From positions 17,106 to 81,105 of the forward strand of contig JAJKIR010000206.1 in NCBI GenBank assembly GCA_021154325.1: a stretch of 64,000 bases of DNA, read 5' to 3'. The DNA is from Gemmatimonas sp. (GTDB taxonomy: Bacteria; Gemmatimonadota; Gemmatimonadetes; Gemmatimonadales; Gemmatimonadaceae). Under the pieces are notes generated by a model that was not told where the DNA came from, searched no databases, and saw only the letters and a program-made list of their open reading frames with translations. Positions 44,311-52,763 of this stretch are shown in pieces (positions within the stretch are counted from its first letter, which is position 1; each line of letters begins with the position of its first letter). The position numbers were made by a program, and so were the translations under genes.

Positions 44311-45759
44311 GTGGCGCACCCACAGCATGCAGTTCCTGCTCTCGAACCCGGCGGCGAGATACGACCCGTCGTTCGCGCACCGGCCAGCGAGCGTTGGGGT
44401 TGGGCTCTTTACGACTTCTCGAATACGATCTTCTCGATGAACGTCGCCACACTGTACTTCGCGGTGTGGATAGTGAGCGATTTGGGATCGACGGATCTCG
44501 TTTACGCCATGGCCAATGCCGCGGCGTCCGTGCTGATGGTCGTTGCGATTCCCGTGCTCGGTGCAATCTCGGATGCACGGCGCCGTCGAAAGCCATGGGT
44601 GGTGTGGTTCACGATCGCATCATGCTTGGCCTGTGCGGCGATCGGCATCGTGGGACAAACCACGATCCCCCTCGTTGGCGAAGGAATCGGCCGTCCCGCC
44701 TCCGTGCCACCGGGATGGCATGTCAGTGTGATGACGCTTCTTCCCGTCCTCATCGCATTTGCCATTGCGAACTTCGCCTATCAGGCAGCGCAGCCTTTTT
44801 ACAACGCAATGCTCCCTGAGCTGGTGCCCGTCGAAGAGCAGGGGAGACTCTCCGGCCTCGGTGTGGCCGTGGGATACGTCGGCTCAATCTTCGGCGTTCT
44901 GCTGGTACAACCCTTTTTCGCCGGCGGTTGGCCCCCGTTGATTCCCAAGTTCACCGACGGCGTGAACAACACGCTCCATACGCTGGTGCCGTTTACCGCC
45001 GTCGGTGGACGCGTTGCCACCTTCGTCCCGACTGGGCTGCTGTTTCTAATCTTCTCGTTGCCGCTGTTTCTATTCTGCCGCGATCACAACCCGGCGCCTG
45101 CTGGCACGCGCGTGAATTGGCGGAAGGCATTCCGCGACGTGAAGGAGACAATCACCCAGGCACGGCGGCATCCCGGCGCGCTTCGATTCATCATTACGTC
45201 ACTCGTCTATCAGGACGCGATCGGGACGATCGTCAGCTTCATGACACTTTATGCTGTGCGCGCGATCGGCTTTCGACGGGGAACAGAGGTCACTCTGTTC
45301 GTGGTGTTGACGATCCCCGCGATCTTCGGCAGCTACGTCTACGGACATATGGTCGACCGGATCGGGGCCAAGCGGTCACTGTCGATCACGCTCTGGATCT
45401 GGTTCGCATTGCTCGTTGCCATGATGTTGGTCAACTCGCAGTCGGCCTTTTGGCTCGTCGGATTGGCGATTGGCTTGAACTTCGGCGGCGTGAATGCAAT
45501 CGAGCGGCCGCTACTGCTCTCGCTCATCCCCGACGTCGAAGCCGGGCGGTATTTCAGTCTGATGCTGCTCTCCGCTCGCGTCGCGGCGATCATTGGGCCG
45601 CTGCTCTGGGGCCTAACGACGCTCGCGCTCGAAGGGACCTTCGGGACAAGCCTGGCCTACCGCGCCGCGGTCTTCGTCGTTGCGCTCATGTTCTTGATCG
45701 CCCTCTGGATCTTGAAGGGCGTTCCCGATCGTCGGCCTCAGGGACTCAGAGCCGCCTGA
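44311..45759 (+). CDS. MFS transporter, UMF1/Atg22-like
   Basis: A 482-residue protein with GTG start. RWGWALYDFSNTIFSMNVATLYFAVWI is the classical UMF1/Atg22 entry sequence. Further segments are AMANAAASVLMVVAIPVLGAISDARRRRKPW (the MFS loop motif), FAYQAAQPFYNAMLPELVP and GLGVAVGYVGSIFGVLLV. Substrate unknown; eukaryotic relatives release amino acids from vacuoles. Its stop overlaps the start of the acyltransferase gene (TGATG), so they are coupled. Confidence 0.88.
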   Translation: MAHPQHAVPALEPGGEIRPVVRAPASERWGWALYDFSNTIFSMNVATLYFAVWIVSDLGSTDLVYAMANAAASVLMVVAIPVLGAISDARRRRKPWVVWFTIASCLACAAIGIVGQTTIPLVGEGIGRPASVPPGWHVSVMTLLPVLIAFAIANFAYQAAQPFYNAMLPELVPVEEQGRLSGLGVAVGYVGSIFGVLLVQPFFAGGWPPLIPKFTDGVNNTLHTLVPFTAVGGRVATFVPTGLLFLIFSLPLFLFCRDHNPAPAGTRVNWRKAFRDVKETITQARRHPGALRFIITSLVYQDAIGTIVSFMTLYAVRAIGFRRGTEVTLFVVLTIPAIFGSYVYGHMVDRIGAKRSLSITLWIWFALLVAMMLVNSQSAFWLVGLAIGLNFGGVNAIERPLLLSLIPDVEAGRYFSLMLLSARVAAIIGPLLWGLTTLALEGTFGTSLAYRAAVFVVALMFLIALWILKGVPDRRPQGLRAA

Positions 45760-47147
45760 TGCTGTACGCGCTCCTGAGAAGCATCGCCGGCATCGCATTG
45801 CGATGGTTCTACCGCCGCATCGACGTCATTGGGCTCGAGCGCTTGCCACGGAACGCGCCACTCCTGCTGGTCTGCAACCATCCCAATGCGCTGGTCGATG
45901 CGATGCTCGTCGCGTGGGCGGTGCCGCGTCGCGTGGTGCTCACCGCGAAGGCAACGTTATTCGGGCATCGGGCGCTCGCGACTCTGCTTACCTGGATTGG
46001 CGTCGTGCCACTGGTCCGCCGGAGTGACATCGAGAGCGGGCAGGTTCGAGGGGGACGAGATCCGCAGCGAAACGCGCGCGCATTCGGCGCGTTGCGCGCC
46101 GTGCTTCGCCGCGGCGGAGCCGTGGTCATCTTTCCCGAAGGAATCTCGCACGACCATCCGTCCCTGGCGCCGCTGAAGACCGGCGCGGCTCGCGTCGCGC
46201 TCGAGGCACGTGACGAAGCGCAGGTCGGCAATCTCCATATCGTGCCCATCGGCCTGACCTTCGAGCACAAGGAAACACCCCGGACACGCGTCCTCGTGCA
46301 GATCGGCGAGCCGATCGCTCTCGATCATTGGCGCGCCGACGGTGAAACCGCCGTCGCCCGTCTCACCGAAGAGATCGATTCACGACTGCGAAGAGTCACT
46401 CTCAATTACGAAACGGTCGATGATGCCGGTCGTGCACGGGCGCTCTCGTCACACCTTGCGGCGCTGTGGCGCGAGGAGCTCGAATCCGTCGGCCGGCCGC
46501 GGTCCCTGCGTGTAGACGTCTCACTCGCCGCGCGAATCGAGGAGGCAAGAGTCGCCCTCTCGAGGAATGCCGATGACACCCTCCGCGCCCGCGCCGACTC
46601 GCTCGTGCGCGCCATCGCGGAGCTCGAGGACGTACTGCGCCGACATGGCGTGGCACTCGAAGATGTGAGCGTTTCCTCCGAAGGACGTCACGCACTGCCG
46701 TTCGTCCTTCGCGAAGCCTGGATCATTGTTCTCGGCGGGCCGATCGCCGTTTGGGGGATGATCAACCACTGGATTCCCTTCAACGCGGCGCGCATGATCG
46801 CTCGGCGCTCGGTCGAGAGCGCGGCGGATCCCGCTATGCGCACGATCGTAGCTGGTGCCGGGCTCGTTCTTGGCTTCTACGCCGTACAAGGTGTCGCGGT
46901 CGCGGCGTTTGCCGGTTGGCCTCCGGCTCTCATCTATGTCGCGAGCCTTCCGGTAGCCGCGGACGTCAACTTCCTGCTGCGCGACCGATTGCGGCGAGCG
47001 CTCCAGCGCGCGCGGACCTACCTCCTATTCCGCCGCCGGCCCAAGCTGCACGCACGACTTCGGAGGGATGTGCAACGCGTGCGCGCCGAGGCGATGGAGC
47101 TCGAGGCACAGCTCCGCGATGGAGGCGTGACTACGCGCACCGCATAA
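45759..47147 (+). CDS. PlsC-like 1-acyl-glycerol-3-phosphate acyltransferase family protein
   Basis: About 462 residues from the ATG at 45759; the ORF-track version begins far inside the MFS gene and must be discarded. LLLVCNHPNALVDAMLVAW contains a variant of the NHxxxxD motif, with LVDAM for the Asp, and VIFPEGISHDHPSLAPLKTGAARVAL holds the FPEG and downstream motifs. A helical middle region is followed by two hydrophobic segments (about 325-345 and 360-400) and a basic, coiled C-terminus. It resembles long bacterial PlsC variants with membrane tails. Confidence 0.85.
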   Translation: MLYALLRSIAGIALRWFYRRIDVIGLERLPRNAPLLLVCNHPNALVDAMLVAWAVPRRVVLTAKATLFGHRALATLLTWIGVVPLVRRSDIESGQVRGGRDPQRNARAFGALRAVLRRGGAVVIFPEGISHDHPSLAPLKTGAARVALEARDEAQVGNLHIVPIGLTFEHKETPRTRVLVQIGEPIALDHWRADGETAVARLTEEIDSRLRRVTLNYETVDDAGRARALSSHLAALWREELESVGRPRSLRVDVSLAARIEEARVALSRNADDTLRARADSLVRAIAELEDVLRRHGVALEDVSVSSEGRHALPFVLREAWIIVLGGPIAVWGMINHWIPFNAARMIARRSVESAADPAMRTIVAGAGLVLGFYAVQGVAVAAFAGWPPALIYVASLPVAADVNFLLRDRLRRALQRARTYLLFRRRPKLHARLRRDVQRVRAEAMELEAQLRDGGVTTRTA

Positions 47148-47151
47148 CAGG

Positions 47152-47484
47152 TTAGTACCGCTGCGTCGGTGGAGGTAGTACCGGCCCGCCGAGATCCCAA
47201 TGCCAGGCATCGCGACGAATCCCGGTACGCGGATCCTTGAGCGGCTTGAATTGAAGTCGGTCGGCAGGAATTCCGACGCGGCGTCCGTAGGCGAGGAGGC
47301 GCTCTCGGTCCGTCGAGACGAGGTGGGCCAGAGGCCGTCCCTTCCACACGTGCCGATGGAGCCAGAGGCCGCCATCCATGGCGTAGATCATTCCGTCGCG
47401 GCGCGAGCGGAACTCGCGAAATCGAGTCTCGTCTGCTGGATCATCGAAGTCGCTCGGCGAATGCGGGTCGTGCTTACTGTGCAT
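47152..47484 (-). CDS. DUF4031 family protein
   Basis: A 110-residue soluble protein. MIYAMDGGLWLHRHVWKGRPLAHLVSTDRERLLAYGRRVGIPADRLQFKPL shows the W.HL.aD..EL..fA..lG pattern of DUF4031, with a conserved late H-W (RDAWHWDLGG). Biochemical role unknown. It lies convergent to the acyltransferase, four bases from its stop, and 38 bases downstream of the pilin gene on the same strand, so the two may share a transcript. Confidence 0.65.
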   Translation of the reverse strand: MHSKHDPHSPSDFDDPADETRFREFRSRRDGMIYAMDGGLWLHRHVWKGRPLAHLVSTDRERLLAYGRRVGIPADRLQFKPLKDPRTGIRRDAWHWDLGGPVLPPPTQRY

Positions 47485-47522
47485 CGCCTAACGAGTGAAC
47501 CGCGGCCGCCCGCCGGCACGCG

Positions 47523-47906
47523 TCAGTTGCAGGCGATCTGGCCCTCGATTGTCGCGGGAGCAACCGCAGTTACCGCTCCGTAGAACAGCGCGCAGGTGTG
47601 CGGATACGAGTTCGGATGGTAGCCGGTGGCCGCCCATCCATTCGCGTTCGCGCTTATGACCGTGAGCACGACGCCGCTCGACGACACTGCCTTCAATGAA
47701 TCGAGGTCCGTCGTGTAGGAGCGGTGCTCGTAGAAGAAGGACTCCTCGGCGGTTGAGAGATTCTTCAAGTCGCTCTTGACCGCCGCCAGATACGCCTTTC
47801 CCTTGGTGGACTGAAACCGCGGAATCGCCATGGCGGCAAGAATGCCGATGACGACCACCACGATGAGCAGTTCGACCAATGTGAATCCCGAGCGGACGCG
47901 AGACAT
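47523..47906 (-). CDS. Type IV pilin-like / pseudopilin protein
   Basis: A 127-residue protein with a short basic leader ending in G and followed by the prepilin motif FTLVELLIVVVVIGILAAMAIPRF. Cleavage after Gly would expose Phe1, and Glu5 is present. The rest is an alpha-spine (VKSDLKNLSTAEESFFYEHRSYTTDLDSL), then a beta-rich region with two Cys near the end (HTCALFYG, GQIACN), a typical disulfide loop. No other pilus gene is adjacent, so its assembly machinery lies elsewhere. Confidence 0.88.
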   Translation of the reverse strand: MSRVRSGFTLVELLIVVVVIGILAAMAIPRFQSTKGKAYLAAVKSDLKNLSTAEESFFYEHRSYTTDLDSLKAVSSSGVVLTVISANANGWAATGYHPNSYPHTCALFYGAVTAVAPATIEGQIACN

Positions 47907-48139
47907 AGGGATCAGGGCAGGACTTCCGGTGATTTACGAGGTGTCCAATGACTGCACTCTCAAAGGCAATCGCGAGGCCGTCACACTGAATACGCCTTAA
48001 CCCGTTCTCTCGTAAAAACATCGACTCGTTGGGCGCAAACAAATGCTGTGACCGATGCGGGAGGAAACGCGACTCGGATTGCACAATGCAATGGGCACGG
48101 AGTAATGATCTAGGTCACAAGCGCCGACACAGCCAGTGC
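47907..48139. other. Intergenic region between pilin and polA
   Basis: There are 233 bases with no plausible gene. It is less GC-rich than its surroundings and contains the dyad ATTGCA-CAA-TGCAAT at 48078-48092. It probably holds the pilin promoter, but I see no convincing -35/-10 pair. Confidence 0.35.
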
Positions 48140-51112
48140 TTACGAGAGTTTTGTCTCCAGCCAGTTCGCGCCCTCTCCGAGATCGACGACAAGCGGAACG
48201 GACAGACGAGCGGCGTTCTCCATTTCGTGCTTCACGAGCGCCATCAGCTCATCACGCTCCGGACCCGGCACCTCGAAGACCAGCTCGTCGTGAACCTGTA
48301 GCAGCATGCGACTGCTCATCTCGCGCGCGCGCAGCGCGTCATCGATCCGAATCATTGCAATCTTGATCAGGTCCGCTGCCGACCCCTGAATCGGAGAGTT
48401 TGCCGCCGTGCGCTCACCGAACGCACGGATGTTGAAGTTGCGATCGCGTAGCTCGGGGATGTAGCGGCGTCGGCCAAAGATGGTCTGGACGTATCCGTGC
48501 TCGCGCGCAAACTCGACCATGGAGTCGAGATACGCGCGAACGCCCTGAAAGCGCTCGAAGTATCGATCGATGAATGCGCGCGCTTCGGCGTGCGCGATTT
48601 TCAGCTGACGTGAGAGTGCGTGCGGCCCCTGGCCGTAGATCGTGGCGAAGTTGATGGTCTTTGCGCGGGCTCGCATCTCCGATGTCACGCTATCCACGGG
48701 AACGTCGAAGATGAGCGCGGCGGTCTGCCGGTGAATGTCGCCACCGGTCTGGAACGCCTGTACGAAGGCGGCGTCGCTGGAGAGGTGAGCAAGCAGCCGG
48801 AGCTCGATCTGCGAGTAATCCGCGGCGACGAGAAGCCAGCCGCGCCGTGGGATGAACCCCCGACGGATGTCCCGGCCGAGCTCTCGGCGGATCGGGATGT
48901 TTTGCAAGTTCGGATCGCTGGACGACAGGCGCCCCGTCGCCGCGACGGTTTGGCTGAAAGAGGTATGAAGTCGCCTGGTACGCGGATTTACATAGGCGGG
49001 AAGGGCGTCGATGTACGTGCTCTCGAGCTTTGCGAGCTCGCGATACTCCATGAGCAGCGACGGCAGGGTATGCCCTTCGTCCGCGAGTTGCTGGAGCACA
49101 CTCGCATCCGTCGACGGGCCCGTCGAGGTTTTCTTGAGAACTGGCAGCCCGAGCGTGTCGAAGAGAATCTCGCGGAGCTTCGGATTGGAGTTGATGTTGA
49201 ACTCCTGACCGGCTTCCCCGTAAATCTCCTGCTCGACGCGACGCCGCTCGCGCTCGAAGCGCTCCTTGAGAGTGCGAAACCACTCGACGTCGATCGCGAC
49301 ACCGGTCCACTCCATTTCCGCGAGGACGGCGACGAGTGGCATCTCGACATCGCGAAAGAGGCGCGCGAGCTGCAGGGATTCCATCTGGGGCTCGAAGAGT
49401 CCGCGCAGCTGCCACGTGAAATCCGCGTCCTCGCACGAGTAATCCCGCGCGCACTCGACCGGAACCTGGTCGTACGGTATCATCTCCTTCCCGCGACCGC
49501 AGAGCTCCGCGAAGGTCGTCATCTTGTGACCGAGAAATTCCAGCGCGAGCAGGTCGAGGCCATGGGAACGGCGCCCGGGATCGAGCACGTAACTGGCGAC
49601 CATCGTGTCGAAGTCGAGGCCGCGCAAGTCGATTCCCGCGCCCCGGAGCACAAGAAGATCGAACTTGGCGTTCTGCAGAGTCTTCGAGATCGTCGGATCC
49701 TCGAGGAGGGCGCGGAGCGGCGCCATCGCGGGATCGGAGATCGGCGGCAAATTGCGAACTCGCTGACGCCCGGCGCTCGACAGCGCGCGCGCCGCGATGC
49801 TCGACGGCTCCGGCTTCACCACCGCTCGCTTCCGAGCGGGCTTCTTCTTCGCAAGCGTATCGTCGTCGCGCTTCTCTTCGGCACCGAGTTCACCCGTCAC
49901 ATCGCCTAACGCGAGCGTACCCTGCGGCTCCTCCCATTCGCGATGGCCGAACGCGAGATAGTACGCCTCGCCAGGTCCGACAGCGATCGACATCCCGACG
50001 AGGGTGGCGCGCAAGGGATCCATCTCCGTCGGCGATGCCGGGTCGATGACCACCTGCGTGTCCAGGGCAATGTGAGGTGCCTTACGAGCCCGCGCGATTG
50101 CCTTTTGCAGCATCGGAACGCTATCGACTGTGACGTACGTCGTGACGGGCCGCTCCGCCGCGACTTCAGGAGTTGCAGGTACGGCGACATCTTTCGCGAG
50201 CGTGTGAAACTCGAGCTCGACGAAGAGCGTGCGAAGTCGCTCACGATCCGGCTCGGTGATGCGCATCTTGTCGAGGTCGAGGGCAACGTCGACGTCGTCG
50301 CGAATAGTGACGAGCTGCTTGCTGAGGCGGGCCGCGTCGGCTTGCTCGAGCAGCGCCTCACGCGGCCGTTTCTTCGAAATCTCCGTGACATGCGCGAGAA
50401 TGTTGTCGAGCGAGCCATAGCTGTTCACCAGCTCCTGCGCGGTCTTCTCGCCAATACCGCGCACGCCGGGCACGTTATCGGAGCTGTCGCCGACCAGCGC
50501 GAGATAGTCGGTCACCAACGCTGGTGGCACGCCGAGCCGCTCGCTTCCATTTTCGACTCCGACCCATTGCTCCTCGACGCTCGCCGGTCCACCGCGACCC
50601 GGATTCAAGAGCCAGACGCCTGGCCTAACGAGCTGCTGGAAGTCCTTGTCTCCCGACACGACAATGACGTTCAGCCCCGCGGACACCCCCTTCCCGGCGA
50701 GCGTGCCGATGACATCGTCTGCCTCGTAGCCACGAACGGCGATGATGGGAACACGGTACGCGTCGAGGAGCTGACAGATCCGCTCCATGCCCCGATCGAA
50801 GTCGGACTGCAGCTCGTCAGTGAGCTTCTCGCGGGTAGCCTTGTAGCCCGCGTACGCCTCGTTTCGAAAGGAAAGTCCCGAATCGTGCACCCAGCCGAGG
50901 TACTCCGGCTTGTGCGCCGTGAGCAGCCGATTGAGAAAGTTCACAATTCCCCAGGCGGCGGACGTGTTCTCGCCGTGGCTGGTCGTGAGCGGCCTCGAGA
51001 TGAGAGCGAAGAACGCGCGATAGATCAGCGCATAGCCGTCGACGAGGAACAGCCGCGGTGCGGCCGGCGGCGCGACGACGGTCGACGCGATTGTGGTGGA
51101 TGGCGCAGACAC
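48140..51112 (-). CDS. polA: DNA polymerase I
   Basis: A 990-residue protein. The 5'-nuclease domain (about 18-320) has LFLVDGYALIYRAFFA and VSGDKDFQQLV with DYLALVGDSSDNVPGVRGIGEKTA. A 3'-5' exonuclease-like domain follows (about 330-545): motif I reads IALDTQVV rather than DTE, motif II NAKFDLLVL is present, and motif III YSCED is present. It holds a Lys/Arg/Glu-rich insert (EEKRDDDTLAKKKPARKRAVV). The polymerase domain shows LVAADYSQIELRLLAHLS, RAKTINFATIYGQG and LQVHDELVFEVP. Repair and Okazaki processing are its expected roles. Confidence 0.96.
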   Translation of the reverse strand: MSAPSTTIASTVVAPPAAPRLFLVDGYALIYRAFFALISRPLTTSHGENTSAAWGIVNFLNRLLTAHKPEYLGWVHDSGLSFRNEAYAGYKATREKLTDELQSDFDRGMERICQLLDAYRVPIIAVRGYEADDVIGTLAGKGVSAGLNVIVVSGDKDFQQLVRPGVWLLNPGRGGPASVEEQWVGVENGSERLGVPPALVTDYLALVGDSSDNVPGVRGIGEKTAQELVNSYGSLDNILAHVTEISKKRPREALLEQADAARLSKQLVTIRDDVDVALDLDKMRITEPDRERLRTLFVELEFHTLAKDVAVPATPEVAAERPVTTYVTVDSVPMLQKAIARARKAPHIALDTQVVIDPASPTEMDPLRATLVGMSIAVGPGEAYYLAFGHREWEEPQGTLALGDVTGELGAEEKRDDDTLAKKKPARKRAVVKPEPSSIAARALSSAGRQRVRNLPPISDPAMAPLRALLEDPTISKTLQNAKFDLLVLRGAGIDLRGLDFDTMVASYVLDPGRRSHGLDLLALEFLGHKMTTFAELCGRGKEMIPYDQVPVECARDYSCEDADFTWQLRGLFEPQMESLQLARLFRDVEMPLVAVLAEMEWTGVAIDVEWFRTLKERFERERRRVEQEIYGEAGQEFNINSNPKLREILFDTLGLPVLKKTSTGPSTDASVLQQLADEGHTLPSLLMEYRELAKLESTYIDALPAYVNPRTRRLHTSFSQTVAATGRLSSSDPNLQNIPIRRELGRDIRRGFIPRRGWLLVAADYSQIELRLLAHLSSDAAFVQAFQTGGDIHRQTAALIFDVPVDSVTSEMRARAKTINFATIYGQGPHALSRQLKIAHAEARAFIDRYFERFQGVRAYLDSMVEFAREHGYVQTIFGRRRYIPELRDRNFNIRAFGERTAANSPIQGSAADLIKIAMIRIDDALRAREMSSRMLLQVHDELVFEVPGPERDELMALVKHEMENAARLSVPLVVDLGEGANWLETKLS

Positions 51113-51217
51113 GATACGAAGAGAGGGAGACCGAAGATCGGAGCCGACGTCGAGAGAGTGCCGCCGGTCTCACTCAGGGAAGGTAACGCCGGTGCTCGAC
51201 TCCCTGAACGCAGCACC

Positions 51218-51240
51218 GCCTGCCGTGTGTGGCGGCAGGC
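51218..51240. terminator. Hairpin between csp and polA
   Basis: GCCTGCCG-tgtgtgg-CGGCAGGC is a perfect 8-bp stem downstream of the csp stop codon on the minus strand. No T-run follows, so terminator function is uncertain. Confidence 0.35.
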
Positions 51241-51273
51241 GGTAGCAGGAACGCGCCTCGGAGGAGCAGCGGA

Positions 51274-51474
51274 TTAGACGCGAGTTACATTCGCGGCGTG
51301 CAGCCCTTTGTCTCCGGTCCGAATCTCGAACTCGACTTCCTGGCCCTCGGCAAGCGTCTTGAACCCGTCCATCTGAATTGCGGAGAAGTGAACAAACACA
51401 TCTTCGCCGCCCTCTTGTTCAATGAAGCCGTAACCTTTCGCATCATTGAACCATTTCACCTTCCCTCTAGCCAT
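51274..51474 (-). CDS. Cold-shock protein (CspA-like)
   Basis: A 66-residue protein, the usual CspA length. [33 protein letters not shown] holds both RNP motifs (KGYGFI and VFVHF). It differs from the csp at 13.6 kb by lacking Cys and having the common EGGEDVFVH loop. A consensus promoter 75 bases upstream and a long leader are typical of cold-inducible csp genes. RNA chaperone activity is family knowledge. Confidence 0.95.
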   Translation of the reverse strand: MARGKVKWFNDAKGYGFIEQEGGEDVFVHFSAIQMDGFKTLAEGQEVEFEIRTGDKGLHAANVTRV

Positions 51475-51548
51475 TCGGGCTGCCTCCTACGAGGTGAATC
51501 GATCCTGCACTGCGTGGTGCCGGGCAAGTCAGCCGACTTGCGGGGCCC

Positions 51549-51577
51549 TATATAGGCTCGGGGGGTTCTTTTGTCAA
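51549..51577 (-). promoter_or_regulatory. Strong sigma-70 promoter of the csp gene
   Basis: On the minus strand, TTGACA (51572-51577), a 17-base spacer and TATATA (51549-51554) give a near-consensus promoter. The predicted leader to the csp ATG at 51474 is about 68 bases. Confidence 0.85.
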
Positions 51578-51834
51578 GTCGTGTCGTCGCTGCGGGTTAG
51601 GTTCGGCGCCCAAGCTGGGACTCCGATATCCCGTCGACGACCCGCGGCTCCGAGCACGTTCCAGACGGTACCTGTCTCGTTAGGCGGCGGCTGCGGCTGC
51701 GCCGTGTGCGCGTGTCTTCATCCTACGGCGCGCCGGTGACGGATAAACTCGCATCGGCTCTGACGGCCAGAGCCGTCGCCAAGCGGGCGGCGACATCGCT
51801 TGCCACGCTCTGGAGGCACCATTAGGTTCGCCGC
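51578..51834. other. Gene-free stretch upstream of the Ser/Thr kinase
   Basis: Together with the csp leader this makes a 360-base region between the csp and kinase start codons. It contains one CGTTAGGC motif (51678-51685) and a GGAGG about 20 bases before the kinase GTG. No ORF, RNA gene or repeat is convincing. Confidence 0.4.
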
Positions 51835-52746
51835 GTGCCTCGCGAGAACCTCGTCGGCCAAGTCATCGCCGGCTATACCCTGCAGAGTGAGATCGGCGAA
51901 GGCGGCACGTCGGCGGTTTTCAAGGCCCAACACGCCGCCCACGGCACCGTCGCGGTCAAGGTGCTGCGCGAGAAGCTGCGCCAGGATCGCACGGCGGTTG
52001 CCCGCTTCCTTCGCGAGGCGCGCTACGGGGAGCGCGTGAAGCATCCCAACGTGGTGCGCACGATCGAGATCGGGGAATCGGGACCCGGGATGCACTTCCT
52101 CGCCATCGAATGGGCAGACGGCGAGCTCCTCGAGAAATACGCCAAGCGGCAGGGGCCCCTGCCTGCCGATGAGGTCGCGGCGATCGTCACCCAGATGGCG
52201 GATGCCGTTCAGGCGGCACACGCCGTAGGGATCGTTCATCGCGATCTCAAGCCGGAAAACGTGATGTACAATCCGGCGACGCGTCAGGTGAAGCTGCTCG
52301 ATTTCGGGATCGCGACGGATACCGACATGGCCCCCGAGGAGCGGCTCACTCGCGCGGGATTTTTCGTCGGAACGCTGATGTACGTGGCGCCCGAAGCGCT
52401 CTCGGGCGAGCTGGTTGGCCCGTCAGCGGATCAATACAGCCTCGCGACGATTGCGTATTTCCTCCTCACCGGCTGCTTGCCGTTCACGGCGAAAACGCCG
52501 CGGGAAATGTTCTCGCAGCTGCTCTCGCAGCCGCCCATTCCTCTGAACCAGGCACGACCCGGACTGCGGTTCTCCTCGTCCGTCGAATCAGTCGTTATGC
52601 GAGCGCTCAGCAAGGATCCGAGCAAGCGTTACTCGGACACTGTCTCCTTTGCGACCGAGCTCTCGAAGGTGCTGTCCGACCCGCACGAAGACGAGGATGA
52701 GGAGGGAATACTGGCGCGAATGAAGTCGCTGTTCAGGAAAAAATAA
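51835..52746 (+). CDS. Soluble Ser/Thr protein kinase
   Basis: A 303-residue Hanks-type kinase with GTG start. Glycine-rich loop IGEGGTSAVFKA, VAVKVL (Lys), FLREARYGERVKHPNVVR (alpha-C Glu), IVHRDLKPENVMY (catalytic Asp), KLLDFGIATD and GTLMYVAPEAL are all present. The C-terminus is a short acidic then basic tail (DPHEDEDEEGILARMKSLFRKK) with no transmembrane helix, which is unusual for PknB relatives with sensor domains. Substrates unknown. It is convergent with the histidine kinase gene. Confidence 0.92.
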   Translation: MPRENLVGQVIAGYTLQSEIGEGGTSAVFKAQHAAHGTVAVKVLREKLRQDRTAVARFLREARYGERVKHPNVVRTIEIGESGPGMHFLAIEWADGELLEKYAKRQGPLPADEVAAIVTQMADAVQAAHAVGIVHRDLKPENVMYNPATRQVKLLDFGIATDTDMAPEERLTRAGFFVGTLMYVAPEALSGELVGPSADQYSLATIAYFLLTGCLPFTAKTPREMFSQLLSQPPIPLNQARPGLRFSSSVESVVMRALSKDPSKRYSDTVSFATELSKVLSDPHEDEDEEGILARMKSLFRKK

Positions 52747-52763
52747 CCCGCGATAACGATCGA

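Noticed and set aside
44928-45758. Upstream 277 codons of the acyltransferase ORF
   Set aside because: They overlap the MFS gene in another frame and show Arg-rich shadow composition; the true start is the ATG at 45759.
49943-51277. 444-codon ORF on the plus strand
   Set aside because: Antisense shadow of polA, same Arg-rich bias and no recognisable motif.
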